A stretch of DNA of 37,705 nt from Candidatus Nealsoniibacteriota bacterium (GCA_026396115.1 JAPLXL010000008.1:1-37705), one strand, 5' to 3'. Counted from the first letter of the stretch, positions 23,842 through 33,776 are shown. Notes: a model not told the origin generated them from the sequence alone. Numbers and translations: made by a program.

Positions 23842-24267
23842 TTACCAACAATCAAGAAGAGTAGGCGCTGTGGTGGTCACTTGTTTGGTTCCTTTGTGAG
23901 ATGCGGCAAAATATCCGGCGTTGGGGGCTTCAAGAGTAGCAAAAGTGCAATATTTGGAGCTAGTGGAAACGTTAGTTATCCATCCGTAAGAAGCGCCTTG
24001 GGGATCTTTTGGAACCACAGGAAGATAATTTGTGATTGTTGTGGGCATAGTTGCGGAAGTCAAATAAGCCTGACCCTCGTCATAATACATTTCCATAGCC
24101 AAGGAAATCTGCCTGATGTCTGACTGTCTTCTCGCATCCCTGGCTTTAGCTCTTGCTCCACCCAGGGAAACCAAAACAATGCTGGCCAAAATTCCAATAA
24201 TGGCAATAACTACCAACAACTCAATCAAGGTGAAACCGCGATGTTCTTTGGTAAAATACTGAATCAT
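23842..24267 (-). CDS. pilA: Type IV major-type prepilin
   Basis: EHRGFTLIELLVVIAIIGILASIVLVSLGGARAKARDARRQSDIRQI. Confidence 0.93.
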   Translation of the reverse strand: MIQYFTKEHRGFTLIELLVVIAIIGILASIVLVSLGGARAKARDARRQSDIRQISLAMEMYYDEGQAYLTSATMPTTITNYLPVVPKDPQGASYGWITNVSTSSKYCTFATLEAPNAGYFAASHKGTKQVTTTAPTLLDCW

Positions 24268-24331
24268 GATATTTAGTTATTTTTTATCCTTAAAAGAAAA
24301 ATATTCGACCTTTTTAATTTTTAATTAAAAA

Positions 24332-24793
24332 TTAAAAATTGGGGCAAGCAGCAGAAGAAGTACTAGTTTGACAACTCCTATAACTGCAGGTGAAATATCC
24401 TGATTTTGCTTCGTACTTAAAATAAACGCAGAATTTCTGACCAACTCCATCATCATACCAATAATAACTTTGTTTACCATTGCTAATAGGAACAGGGTTC
24501 AAATAAGGACTTAATAAAGCATTTGCGCTAGGAATAACACTACCAGGAGCCGCGTTCGGTATTACGGCGCCGCTACCATCAGGGTAAACCATCTTATCAG
24601 TATATTTCATTTCAAAAGCATTCATAATTTGCTTAATTTCTGTTTCGCCCTTTGCATCCCTGGCTTTTTGCCTGGGCCGTCCCAAAGAAACCAAAACAAT
24701 GGAAGCCAACAAGCCAATTATAGCAATAACCACCAAAAGTTCAATCAAGGTGAAACCAGTTGCATTTTTATTCATGGAAAAACTTTTTAACAT
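24332..24793 (-). CDS. Second type IV major-type prepilin
   Basis: NATGFTLIELLVVIAIIGLLASIVLVSLGRPRQKARDAKGETEIKQI. A start at the internal Met (MNKNATGF) is also possible. Confidence 0.92.
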   Translation of the reverse strand: MLKSFSMNKNATGFTLIELLVVIAIIGLLASIVLVSLGRPRQKARDAKGETEIKQIMNAFEMKYTDKMVYPDGSGAVIPNAAPGSVIPSANALLSPYLNPVPISNGKQSYYWYDDGVGQKFCVYFKYEAKSGYFTCSYRSCQTSTSSAACPNF

Positions 24794-24875
24794 ATTTTTA
24801 TCTTTCGCTAATCCAACCTTTTTTATCTTACCATATTATGGTCAAGATGTAACTGTGGAAAAGTCAAGGCGTCCC

Positions 24876-26078
24876 CTACAGGGCGATTGTCTGGTAGAGC
24901 GGCATTAAAATTGAAAGCATTAGGCCAGCAACAATAAAACCCAAAAAAACAATCAAAGCCGGCTCTAAAATACCTAAGATATTATCAATTGTTCTGTCCA
25001 CTTCTTTTTGATAAAAATCAACGATATACATCAAAGTAGTGTCTAATGTCCCGGTTCTTTCCCCAACTAAAACCATTTGGATAAAAACAGGCGGAAAAAG
25101 TTCGGGAGCCCTGCTCAATGTAGAAGAAACCATTTCTCCTTTTTTCACTTCCTCTCTGATTTTTAGAATTACTTCTTTGTAAGAAACATTGCCAATAATA
25201 TCTCCGACTATCTCTAAGGCTTGAACAATGGGTAAGCCGCTCGAAATTAATGTTGAAAGATTTTCAGCAAAACGGGCAAGGTAAATCATTTGCAAAAATA
25301 GGCCCAAAATTGGAATTTTAAGAATTATTCTGTCAAAAAAGTTTCTGCCGCTTTCGGTTGAACGATATTTAAAAAAGAATAATATCAACAGAATTATCAG
25401 CGAAAAAATCAGCCACCACCAACTTCTAAAAAAATCGGCCAGGGCTATAACAATCTTAGTAGAAGTGGGGAAAGACTGACCGCTCGCCTCGAAAATTTCA
25501 ATTAAATTGGGGAGAACAAAAAAAACTAATAATGTTAAAACCAATAGAGCAACAACAATAACCAAGCAAGGATAAATTAAGGCCCCTCTGGCTTTGGCTG
25601 TGAGATGATACTCTCTTTCTAAGTGATCGGCTAAATAATTTAAAACTTCGGAAAGCTTGCCGGAAGCTTCGCCGGATTTTACCATGGCAACATAGAAAAA
25701 AGAAAAAATTTTGGGGTAACGAGCCAGAGCTTGTGAAAAAGAGGTCCCCCCTTCTACTTCTTCTGATATTTTTAAAATCTTTTCTTTAAAATCAACATTT
25801 TTAGTTTGAATGGATAATACTCTCAGGGATTCAATAAGGGGAACTCTGGACCTAAACATAATTGCCAGTTGCCGGGAAAACAGCACTATATCTTTTTTTG
25901 TAATTTTTCCAAAAAACTCTATCCTTCTGGCATAAACAGGAGCCGCGACTTCTTCAAGAAAAGTCACGTATAACCCGCGCTCCCGCAAAATGGTAACGGC
26001 AGATTCCTTGGAAGAAGTTTCAACAGAACCAGTATGAACATCTCCCTTTTTGGTACGAGCTTGATAATTAAACTTCAT
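24876..26078 (-). CDS. pilC: Type IV pilus inner-membrane platform protein PilC
   Basis: FNYQARTKKGDVHTGSVE N-terminus; two GspF-like repeats; FSRQLAIMFRSRVPLIESL and FAENLSTLISSGLPIVQALEIV. Confidence 0.95.
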   Translation of the reverse strand: MKFNYQARTKKGDVHTGSVETSSKESAVTILRERGLYVTFLEEVAAPVYARRIEFFGKITKKDIVLFSRQLAIMFRSRVPLIESLRVLSIQTKNVDFKEKILKISEEVEGGTSFSQALARYPKIFSFFYVAMVKSGEASGKLSEVLNYLADHLEREYHLTAKARGALIYPCLVIVVALLVLTLLVFFVLPNLIEIFEASGQSFPTSTKIVIALADFFRSWWWLIFSLIILLILFFFKYRSTESGRNFFDRIILKIPILGLFLQMIYLARFAENLSTLISSGLPIVQALEIVGDIIGNVSYKEVILKIREEVKKGEMVSSTLSRAPELFPPVFIQMVLVGERTGTLDTTLMYIVDFYQKEVDRTIDNILGILEPALIVFLGFIVAGLMLSILMPLYQTIAL

Positions 26079-26083
26079 TTACC

Positions 26084-26219
26084 GAGTTTTTATTTATAAG
26101 TTCGATGAGATAAATCTCATCTCTCGCTCAATTTATATTTATCCATCGAACGTCGAAATGAAATAAATATTTCATTGAGCAAACGAAGGTGAAGAAGAGG
26201 ACGAAGTCCTCTTCGCCTT
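26084..26219. repeat. Interspersed palindromic element cluster
   Basis: GATGAGAT-AA-ATCTCATC, ATGAAATA-AA-TATTTCAT, GAAGAGGAC-GAA-GTCCTCTTC; last hairpin identical to 23426-23446. Confidence 0.8.
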
Positions 26220-27288
26220 AACGAATAAGCATTTTTAATTCAACCGGATTAAGAGAATAACTAAGAGCATTTTCTAAGGAAACCTCCCTGTTTTTGATCA
26301 GATTGGCTAATGACCTATTCAAAGAAATCATTCCCCTCTCTGCAGAAGTTTCAATCACTAAAGGCAGTTCATGAACTTTATTTTCTCTAATCAGGTTTGC
26401 CACGGCCGGCGTAGAAATCATTACTTCGCAGGCAGGAATAAGGCCTCCTTTAATTCTGGGAATTAAACGTTGAGAGACTACTCCAAGCAGAGAACCGGAT
26501 AATTGAGCTCTAATCTGATTATGTTGTCCTGATGGAAAAGAATCAACAATTCTGTGAATGGTCTGGCTGGCAGAATTAGTATGCAAAGTGGCAAAAACCA
26601 AGTGCCCGGTTTCAGCTGCCGTAATAGCAGTGACCATGGTTTCAGAGTCTCTCATTTCTCCAACCATAATTACGTCAGGATCCTGCCGAAAAGTAGACCT
26701 CAGGGCTTTGGCGAAACTTAAGGTATCCTGATAAAGCTCTCTTTGATCAACAATACTTCTATCGCCTTCAAAAATATACTCAATTGGGTCTTCAATGGTA
26801 ATTATGTGGTCGGTTCTGGTATGATTTATTTCATCTATTATGGCGGCCAAAGTAGTAGATTTTCCCTGGCTGGAAGGACCGGTAACCAAAACAAAGCCTT
26901 GGGTAGCTTTTGTAAATTCATGCAAAATCGAAGGAAGGTTTAATTCTTCAATTGTACTAATTTTTGTCGGAATAAACCGAAGAGCAATTGAAATTTTTCC
27001 TTTTTGAAAAAAAATATTCACTCTGAAACGGGCCTTATCTTTAAAATTATACGAGAAATCAATTTCTTTTTCTTTTAAAAATCTCTCATATTGCTCCTCT
27101 TGCATCAGGGTCTGAGCTAAGCCCTGAGTGTCTTTTGAAGACAGTTTTTCCTTTTTTAAAAGGGGAACCAATCTGCCAGCCATCCTCAGCGTCGGCTGAC
27201 AATTAAAAGATAAATGCAGATCTGAGGCCTGTTCTTTTATTATAAATTCGAGTAATTCTTCTAATTGATTTAAATAATCGTTGTCCAT
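26218..27288 (-). CDS. pilT: Type IV pilus retraction ATPase PilT
   Basis: Walker A GPSSQGKSTT; ITIEDPIEYIF; QDPDVIMVGEMRDSETM; TGHLVFATLHTNSASQTIHRIVDSFP; ANLIRENK (AIRNLIRE-like). Confidence 0.95.
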   Translation of the reverse strand: MDNDYLNQLEELLEFIIKEQASDLHLSFNCQPTLRMAGRLVPLLKKEKLSSKDTQGLAQTLMQEEQYERFLKEKEIDFSYNFKDKARFRVNIFFQKGKISIALRFIPTKISTIEELNLPSILHEFTKATQGFVLVTGPSSQGKSTTLAAIIDEINHTRTDHIITIEDPIEYIFEGDRSIVDQRELYQDTLSFAKALRSTFRQDPDVIMVGEMRDSETMVTAITAAETGHLVFATLHTNSASQTIHRIVDSFPSGQHNQIRAQLSGSLLGVVSQRLIPRIKGGLIPACEVMISTPAVANLIRENKVHELPLVIETSAERGMISLNRSLANLIKNREVSLENALSYSLNPVELKMLIR

Positions 27289-27301
27289 AGTATATTAATA
27301 A

Positions 27302-27664
27302 TTATATTATTTCTTTTATTTCTTCGACTACTTGCGAGGGAGTATAATGGGCTTTAATTAAATATTTCATTGATCCTAAATTTATTCCTCTTTTCACCTC
27401 TTCTTTCTGGCTGAGATTAGAAAGAATAATTACTTTCAGGTCTTTTAGTCCCGGGGCAGATTTAATTTTTCTAAGAATCTCCCAACCATCGATTTGGGGC
27501 AAAACAATATCTAAAATAACTAAGTCCGGTTTTTTTTCTTCAAGGTATCTGAGAGCTGATTCTCCATCATTTGCCACTTCAACTGAAAAACCGGATTCTT
27601 TAAACTTTGTAACATAAATATCTATTAAAAAAGGGTCATCTTCAATTAGTAAAATTGTTTTCAT
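27302..27664 (-). CDS. Stand-alone response-regulator receiver domain in the pilus operon
   Basis: TILLIEDDPFLIDIYVTKF...PDLVILDIVLPQIDGWEILRKIK...KVIILSNL. Confidence 0.93.
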   Translation of the reverse strand: MKTILLIEDDPFLIDIYVTKFKESGFSVEVANDGESALRYLEEKKPDLVILDIVLPQIDGWEILRKIKSAPGLKDLKVIILSNLSQKEEVKRGINLGSMKYLIKAHYTPSQVVEEIKEII

Positions 27665-27707
27665 GATAGTAACCTCAGCTTAGTTGTTTAACTAAACTAA
27701 ACAACGC

Positions 27708-29432
27708 TCATTTTTCTTCGGCTACCCGCAAAACCTCTTCTATCGTCGTTATGCCATTCAATACTTTCAAGATGCCGTCTTGTTTCATTGTAATCATTCC
27801 CTGGTTTTCTGCTTCTTTTTTAATCATGGTTTCGGATGGCTCTTTTAAAATAATGTCAGAAAGAGATTCGGTCATTGTTAAAATCTCAAAAACTCCAATC
27901 CGGCCGGAAAATCCTGTATTGCTACATTTTGGACAACCTTTATTGGTAAAAATACTTAATGGTTTTTCTATTTTAAGAGATTTTTTAATTACTGGAGGAA
28001 AATTTTCAATTTCTTTCAAAATAAGGTTCTGAATTTCCGATCCAGGTTTTATTTTTTTCTTGCAGTTATCACACAATCTCCTGATCAATCTTTGAGCTAT
28101 GGCCAATTGAAGGACAGGGGGAATTAAATAGGGTTTAACACCCATATCAATCAGCCTGGGAATCACCCCCAATGCATTGGATGTATGCAGGGTTGATAAA
28201 ACAATGTGGCCGGTTAGGGCGGCATGAATGACCAAACTGGCTGTTTCTTCGTCTCTAATTTCTCCAACCATAACAACATCCGGATCTTGCCTTAAAATAT
28301 GGCGAAGACCGATTGGAAAATCATAACCAATTTCCGGTTTTACCTGAGACTGATTAACCCCTTCAATAAAATACTCTGCCGGGTCTTCCAAAGTTACTAC
28401 ATTCACCTCCTCTTTGTTTAATAGTTGTAAAATTGCATAGAGAGTAGTTGTTTTTCCACAACCGGTGGGACCAGTAGATAAAATTAAACCGTATGGTTTT
28501 GAAATACCCTCTTTTATTGCTTTTAGGTTTCTGCTTTCAATACCTAACTCTTCAAAGGTTTTAAACCCGGTTGTCGGATCCAGCACTCTTATAGCCACTT
28601 TTTCTCCTAAGGTAGTGGGGAAAGTAGAAACACGAAAATCAATGGATTTTCCGTTAACTTTGGTGGAAAATCTGCCGTCTTGAGGAATTCTGGTTTCATC
28701 AATTTTTAAATTAGAAATAATTTTTATTCTGGCGACAACGGCCATATGAACTCCCAGCGGCAAAAATATTGACGAGTACAAAGCCCCCAGGAACCTGAAT
28801 CTGATTCTTAATTTTTCTTTTGTTGGCTCAATGTGAACATCCGAAGCTTTACCCTCTACGGCATGCTTCAAAATAACAGCCACAATTTTTGTAATAGGTG
28901 CCTCTTCAGCCATTCTTTCAAATTCAGCCGATGTCCGAGGCTTTATTCCAACTTCTTCTTTCATCTCTGTTTCTAATTCTTCCAAAGCCATACCCACTTC
29001 TCTTTTCAAGGTTCTATATTGTTTTAAGAGATTTTTAAAAGTAGTGAGGGTAATTAAAAAAACTTTGTAATCAAAGTTTCCTTGTCTGGCAAAGAACTTC
29101 AAAGCCTCTTGAGCCTTTAAATCCTCGGGATAAACCATTCCTACTTCCAAAAATTTTTCTGTTTTTTGGATAGGAATCATCTGATAATATTTGGCCGTTT
29201 CTTCGGAAATTAATTCCAAAGTTTCTAAAGAAACCTGATCAACAGATATTTCTTTCAGAGGTATTTTTAAATTTTCACTTTTAAAGTCAAATAAAACTCT
29301 TTCCGGAACAATTCCTTCTCCTAAAATTACTTCCTCTTCTTTTCTGCCGGATTCTTTAATTTCATGTTCCAAAAAAGCAACTTTTTCTTTATTTAATAAT
29401 CCTTTTTGAACAAGCTGTTTTAGCAATGACAT
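27708..29432 (-). CDS. pilB: Type IV pilus assembly ATPase PilB
   Basis: GPTGCGKTTTLYAIL; VTLEDPAEYFIEGVNQSQV; QDPDVVMVGEIRDEETA; tetracysteine CDNCKKK...CPKCSNTGF. Confidence 0.96.
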   Translation of the reverse strand: MSLLKQLVQKGLLNKEKVAFLEHEIKESGRKEEEVILGEGIVPERVLFDFKSENLKIPLKEISVDQVSLETLELISEETAKYYQMIPIQKTEKFLEVGMVYPEDLKAQEALKFFARQGNFDYKVFLITLTTFKNLLKQYRTLKREVGMALEELETEMKEEVGIKPRTSAEFERMAEEAPITKIVAVILKHAVEGKASDVHIEPTKEKLRIRFRFLGALYSSIFLPLGVHMAVVARIKIISNLKIDETRIPQDGRFSTKVNGKSIDFRVSTFPTTLGEKVAIRVLDPTTGFKTFEELGIESRNLKAIKEGISKPYGLILSTGPTGCGKTTTLYAILQLLNKEEVNVVTLEDPAEYFIEGVNQSQVKPEIGYDFPIGLRHILRQDPDVVMVGEIRDEETASLVIHAALTGHIVLSTLHTSNALGVIPRLIDMGVKPYLIPPVLQLAIAQRLIRRLCDNCKKKIKPGSEIQNLILKEIENFPPVIKKSLKIEKPLSIFTNKGCPKCSNTGFSGRIGVFEILTMTESLSDIILKEPSETMIKKEAENQGMITMKQDGILKVLNGITTIEEVLRVAEEK

Positions 29433-29437
29433 ATATA

Positions 29438-29530
29438 GTCGAAGAGATAAATCTCTTCTTCATCTTCGTTTACCGAGTTTCCAAAGGAAACGAAGGTGAG
29501 AAAGAAAATGAAATCCTCTTTCGATTTGCT
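29438..29530. repeat. Interspersed palindromic element cluster
   Basis: tcgaagagataaatctcttcttcatcttcgtttaccgagtttccaaaggaaacgaaggtgag. Confidence 0.75.
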
Positions 29531-29544
29531 ACGCGAAAACTTGA

Positions 29545-29850
29545 TTAATAAGGTAAAAATGGATTTTCTCTTCCTATTTTCTTTCCTGGCTCGTTTTCCG
29601 TCGGAGGAACTTCTTTAAATGGCTCAATTTCTGTGAAGGGTTGCAGCTCCTTTAACTTCGGGTTTTCAAGAATTTCAAAATTAATTTTTATTTCTTTTGG
29701 GGCAGGTCTAAAAACTTCTTCGGGAAAGACCGGAGTTTCTTTTTCAAAAAATCCCTGCCAAAGAACAATAATGATAATTATAACTACAAAGGCAAGAACT
29801 ATAATTAAAGTGCTTTGTTTCTTTTTTTGTTTAGTAAAAACAATTGCCAT
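29545..29850 (-). CDS. Small TM protein, PilP-like position
   Basis: Single N-terminal TM; C-terminal KKIGRENPFLPY; lies directly downstream of pilO. Confidence 0.5.
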   Translation of the reverse strand: MAIVFTKQKKKQSTLIIVLAFVVIIIIIVLWQGFFEKETPVFPEEVFRPAPKEIKINFEILENPKLKELQPFTEIEPFKEVPPTENEPGKKIGRENPFLPY

Positions 29851-29851
29851 G

Positions 29852-30403
29852 TTAATACGAATATACTTTGAGTTTTAAATCAAAAACAAAGGATTCCTTT
29901 TCTTCCGGCGAAGAAAAAGAAATATTTTCTACTTCAATTAATCTGGATGATTTTTCTAAAATTGAAAGGAGGTTTTTGAAAGAAGAATAGGAACCCGTAA
30001 CTTCAATGTTAAAAACAGTTTCTTGAAGATTTGGGAAGTCTTTGGAAAAAGAAACGGTGAAAGGACTTATTTTTTCTAAAACCAAACCCAACTCAGAAGA
30101 AGTTTTTTGAAGATAGTTAAATAAAGAAGGAAGGGAAGGGTCGTCCGGTAAAGCAGAATTAATTCGAGATACCTCTTCTTGGTATCCTTCTAGCTTAGTT
30201 TTGGTTTCACTAAGTTTCAATAAATATTCTTCTTTTGTTTGAAGTTCTAGTCTTTTTTCTTCTCTGTTTTCCTGAATAATTTTTAATTCTTGAAACTTGG
30301 GCCATAAAATCGCAACTGTTATAACTATAACAATGAGAAAGGAAACGATAGTAATAATCGATGCATACTCAATTAAATTGGTTCGAGAATTAAATTTGTT
30401 CAT
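29852..30403 (-). CDS. pilO: PilO-like pilus assembly protein
   Basis: N-terminal TM, coiled coil, then a ferredoxin-like domain (VFNIEVTGSYSSFKNLLSILEKSSRLIEVENISF). Confidence 0.8.
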   Translation of the reverse strand: MNKFNSRTNLIEYASIITIVSFLIVIVITVAILWPKFQELKIIQENREEKRLELQTKEEYLLKLSETKTKLEGYQEEVSRINSALPDDPSLPSLFNYLQKTSSELGLVLEKISPFTVSFSKDFPNLQETVFNIEVTGSYSSFKNLLSILEKSSRLIEVENISFSSPEEKESFVFDLKLKVYSY

Positions 30404-30968
30404 TGTCCTTTGAAAATGTCGGGGTTAAAAAAAGTGATAAATCAAAATTAATTTTTCCTTCTTTGCCTATTGAAACTGTTTCTAAGTTGACTTTGTTTAT
30501 TACTGCCTCCCCTCTTAAAATAAGAATCTGCTGTCCCAGAGTTTCGAAATTTTGAGTTTCACCGAAAATTTTAAGCGCTCCCTGCCGAGAATTCAAATCA
30601 AATTTAGAAAACAATACTTGAGGATGAGTTATTTTTTGGATAATTTCAAAAATTCTTGAAACTTCTAAATGCTGTTCAATTAAATAAGAAAAATCGTCAA
30701 TTTTATTTTTAGAGGCTAAAATTTCTTTCTCAAGAGAAATTTTTTCTGGCGACATTTCTCTAGTTAAATCTAATTCTAAAACTGTTATTTCTGCTTCTGC
30801 CTTTTTCAACGAACTGTTTAATACAAAATAACTAATAACACAAATACACAAAAGAAAAATAGCAAGATAAAACAAAATATTTGATCCTGTTGATAGTTTT
30901 GGGGGTTCTCTGGGAATGATTTCAACCATATTATTATCTGGCGAAGAGAACTTCGTCTTCTTCTTCAC
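30390..30968 (-). CDS. pilN: PilN-like pilus assembly protein
   Basis: N-terminal TM, coiled coil and alpha/beta domain between pilO and pilM. Confidence 0.75.
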   Translation of the reverse strand: MKKKTKFSSPDNNMVEIIPREPPKLSTGSNILFYLAIFLLCICVISYFVLNSSLKKAEAEITVLELDLTREMSPEKISLEKEILASKNKIDDFSYLIEQHLEVSRIFEIIQKITHPQVLFSKFDLNSRQGALKIFGETQNFETLGQQILILRGEAVINKVNLETVSIGKEGKINFDLSLFLTPTFSKDNEQI

Positions 30969-31037
30969 CTACCCGAGTCGCAACGAAGGGTAGAGAAGAA
31001 CGAATCTTCTTCGACTTCGCTTCCTGCGGAAGCTCGG
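30942..31037. repeat. Interspersed palindromic element cluster
   Basis: cgaagagaacttcgtcttcttcttcacctacccgagtcgcaacgaagggtagagaagaacgaatcttcttcgacttcgcttcctgcggaagctcgg. Confidence 0.75.
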
Positions 31038-31065
31038 TTATTAATTAAACCATACCATATATTAG

Positions 31066-32166
31066 TTAATGTTCCAATCCCCTAAGAGCGGAACCTATAG
31101 CAATGGCAAAGCTCGGACCTATCTCAGTCAAGGTTTTTTCTAAAATGGACGGGTAAAAAATATTGGAAAAGGGATTGCCAATTTTCACTTCTTTATTATC
31201 AAGAGATTCTTTAAAATACTCTTTTAAGCCTGGAAGTAAAGCTGTGCTGCCAGCAATTATAACTTTTTCAACCTCTTTTCTTTCTTGCTGGTAAAAATTA
31301 TTTAAAATTTCCTTAATTTCCCTTAAAATAACATCAATTAAAGGAAGTAAGATTTCTCTGATAGTTTGACCGTTTCTTCCTATCGTGTCATTCCTTAGAC
31401 CCTCAATGCCATATTGTTTTTTTAATTTTTCGGCCTCGTCAAAACTAATATCTAATCCTTTTGTAAGTGTTGCAGTAAGATCGTTACCTGATATATCAAA
31501 ACTGTGGGATGTCTTCAAAATTCTTTTATCAATAATACTACAAGTCGTGCTTCGAACGCCAATATCTATTAAAGCAATTGGTTTCTTTTCATTTTCATCA
31601 ACCAAAGATCTCATAAGACTGAAGGCTTCGGCTTCTAAAGCAAATAATTCTAAGTGAGAAATTCGGGCAATTTCTTGGTATTGATTAACAACTTCATTGG
31701 GCACGGCCACCAAAAGAATTTTAAAACTTGTCTTTTTGTCGTCCAAAGGCCTGCTTTCAATTACCTGCCAGTCAAGGGACACCTCTGCTAAGGGAAGGGG
31801 GATATGCTGCCTCGCTTCATATTTAACCGCCTGGGGCAATTCTTCTTTGGTCATTGGCGGAAGTTCAAAATTGGTAAAAAGGGAGGAGAAATCTGGAATG
31901 GAAAAAACAACTTGTCTGGTTTTAATTCCTGCTTCTTCTATTATTGCTTTTACTGCTTTGATAATGTCCTGATTGGAAAGCAAAAGGGTGTTTTTTTCCA
32001 ATGTTCTGAAGGGCTTCTCATAAAAAGCAGAGGCGGAAAGCTGACCATAATTTTCTAATTTCTTTTTATGACCAGATTTAGAAATCTCAACTATTTTAAT
32101 GTAAGATGTCCCGATATCTATTCCCAAAAAATTTTTGGGCAACAATGTTTTGAAAGGATTCCACAT
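31066..32166 (-). CDS. pilM: Pilus assembly ATPase-fold protein PilM
   Basis: LGIDIGTSYIKIVEIS; EELPQAVKYEARQHIPLPLAEVSLDWQVI; ALIDIGVRSTTCSII; VIIAGSTALLPGLKEYF. Confidence 0.94.
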   Translation of the reverse strand: MWNPFKTLLPKNFLGIDIGTSYIKIVEISKSGHKKKLENYGQLSASAFYEKPFRTLEKNTLLLSNQDIIKAVKAIIEEAGIKTRQVVFSIPDFSSLFTNFELPPMTKEELPQAVKYEARQHIPLPLAEVSLDWQVIESRPLDDKKTSFKILLVAVPNEVVNQYQEIARISHLELFALEAEAFSLMRSLVDENEKKPIALIDIGVRSTTCSIIDKRILKTSHSFDISGNDLTATLTKGLDISFDEAEKLKKQYGIEGLRNDTIGRNGQTIREILLPLIDVILREIKEILNNFYQQERKEVEKVIIAGSTALLPGLKEYFKESLDNKEVKIGNPFSNIFYPSILEKTLTEIGPSFAIAIGSALRGLEH

Positions 32167-32205
32167 AGTATTTTTCTTATTATACTATATTATAAAGAAA
32201 CAGTC

Positions 32206-32946
32206 ATGTGGATAAAGATTAAAAACCTTATTCTTGATATTTTTTTTCCCAAATTCTGTTTTAACTGTGAAAAAGAAGGAAACTATCTTTGCCAAGATTG
32301 TCAAGAACTGCTTGAAATATCCGGCTTCCATCGAAATTATTCTACTCAGAATCTTGACGATTTATATTTTGCTGTTGATTATAAAAATCCTTTAATTAAA
32401 AAATTAATTCAGCGTTTTAAATATGAACCTTTTGTCAAAAAACTTGCTAAATCTCTTTCTTATTTAATTATAACTCACTTTCAATTAATGGACAACAAGC
32501 CTAATTTTCTTCCCCAACCCGAGCCGCAGCGAAGAGTGGAGAAGAACGAACACGTTCTTCGAGAAGCTTTGGACCCGAGAACCTCTAATGGGGCTGATTT
32601 TATTTTAATTCCTGTACCCTTAGACAAAAAGAGATTAAGGTGGAGAGGATTCAATCAAGCAGAGGAACTAAGCAAAGAATTAGCTAAATTTTTAAAAATT
32701 CCTTCAATTCCAAACTCCCTAACAAAAATAAAAGAAACTTTTCCTCAAATTAAGCTTTCCGACAAAGAAAGAAAAGAAAATGTAAGAGGGGTATTTTTAA
32801 TAAAAGACAGAGAACTGATCAAAAACAAAAATATTCTATTGGTTGATGATGTTTATACAACCGGGGCCACTATGGAAGAATGCGCTATAGTTTTAAAGAA
32901 AGCTGGCGCCAAAGACATCATCGGAGTCGTTGTTGCTCGCGGTTAA
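32206..32946 (+). CDS. comF: ComF-family phosphoribosyltransferase
   Basis: Zinc-finger motif FPKFCFNCEKEGNYLCQDC; ILIPVPLDKKRLRWRGFNQAEELSKELA; NILLVDDVYTTGATMEECA. ATG at 32206 preferred to the ORF-track start 32068. Confidence 0.92.
   Translation: MWIKIKNLILDIFFPKFCFNCEKEGNYLCQDCQELLEISGFHRNYSTQNLDDLYFAVDYKNPLIKKLIQRFKYEPFVKKLAKSLSYLIITHFQLMDNKPNFLPQPEPQRRVEKNEHVLREALDPRTSNGADFILIPVPLDKKRLRWRGFNQAEELSKELAKFLKIPSIPNSLTKIKETFPQIKLSDKERKENVRGVFLIKDRELIKNKNILLVDDVYTTGATMEECAIVLKKAGAKDIIGVVVARG
32516..32586. repeat. Interspersed palindromic element inside comF
   Basis: acccgagccgcagcgaagagtggagaagaacgaacacgttcttcg, similar to acccgagtcgcaacgaagggtagagaagaacgaatcttcttcg at about 30992; hairpin GAAGAACG-AACA-CGTTCTTC. 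Confidence 0.75.
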
Positions 32947-32949
32947 TCA

Positions 32950-32977
32950 AAAAATTCCGCTTGGACGGAATTTTTTA
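32950..32977 (+). terminator. Intrinsic terminator after comF
   Basis: AAAAAATTCCG-cttgga-CGGAATTTTTT right after the comF stop. Confidence 0.7.
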
Positions 32978-32979
32978 AT

Positions 32980-33070
32980 TGGCGGAGGGGGTGAGATTCG
33001 AACTCACGAGGGACATTTCTGCCCTACCGCATTTCAAGTGCGGCCGATTCAACCGCTCTCGCACCCCTCC
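32980..33070 (-). tRNA. tRNA-Ser(UGA)
   Basis: Minus strand GGAGGGGTGCGAGAGCGGTTGAATCGGCCGCACTTGAAATGCGG...GAGTTCGAATCTCACCCCCTCCGCCA. Anticodon loop CTTGAAA, long variable arm, CCA encoded. Confidence 0.95.
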
Positions 33071-33212
33071 AAGAAGCAAAATATTTTAAAATTAAAGCGG
33101 AACATCGTGGACAATGTTAGAACCATAATTCAACAACAAACAGAGTATATTTATATCCCAGATTTACGACCCGAGAAACTAATTCCGGAATCTTGCAAGT
33201 CTATTTAATATA

Positions 33213-33575
33213 TTATAATTCTATTTTTCTGAATTTATATGCGTAGGCAAAAACTGGCGTATTATTGTTAATTTTATAGGCAGGATTATGACGCTTAAAT
33301 GCTTTTATAAGTTCCTGTCTGTTTTTATATGTTTTATAGTGAGTTTTATCCCTTAGGTCTATCTGTCCGACAGTTGTTATGATAACTTTTGTTATTTCTC
33401 CGAATCCAAAGATTTCTTCTGTCTGGCTATTTTCAAAAGCCACAACATCGCCTTTTTTTAACTTATGGTCCCTAAGTCTCCAAGTGCTTATTTTCCCATC
33501 AAAAACTTGTGGCACAACACTCTCGTGAAACCCCATTTTTGGTAAACAAATTTTTTTATCAATTAACTTAGTCAT
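33213..33575 (-). CDS. ASCH/PUA-like domain protein
   Basis: DGKISTWRLRDHKLKKGDVVAFENSQTEEIFGFGEITKV resembles the ASCH/PUA-like fold. Confidence 0.55.
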   Translation of the reverse strand: MTKLIDKKICLPKMGFHESVVPQVFDGKISTWRLRDHKLKKGDVVAFENSQTEEIFGFGEITKVIITTVGQIDLRDKTHYKTYKNRQELIKAFKRHNPAYKINNNTPVFAYAYKFRKIEL

Positions 33576-33683
33576 ATTTTTATCGTTTCAAAAAATTTCT
33601 AAAAAGGCAACTTTTAACGACACTGTGGATTAGAACCAGATTTAAGCACAAATTTCACAACCAAATTTTATTTTGTTCGTAAG

Positions 33684-33776
33684 CGGAGAGGGTGGGATTC
33701 GAACCCACGATAGAGCTATTACACCCTATAGAAGTTTAGCAAACTTCCCCTTTCAACCAGGCTCAGGCACCTCTCC
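33684..33776 (-). tRNA. tRNA-Ser(GCU)
   Basis: Minus strand GGAGAGGTGCCTGAGCCTGGTTGAAAGGGGAAGTTTGCTAAACTTC...GGGTTCGAATCCCACCCTCTCCG. Anticodon loop TTGCTAA, long variable arm, CCA not encoded. Confidence 0.95.

Noticed and set aside
32930-33208. 92-aa plus ORF after comF
   Set aside because: Runs through the terminator and tRNA-Ser(UGA); not a plausible protein.
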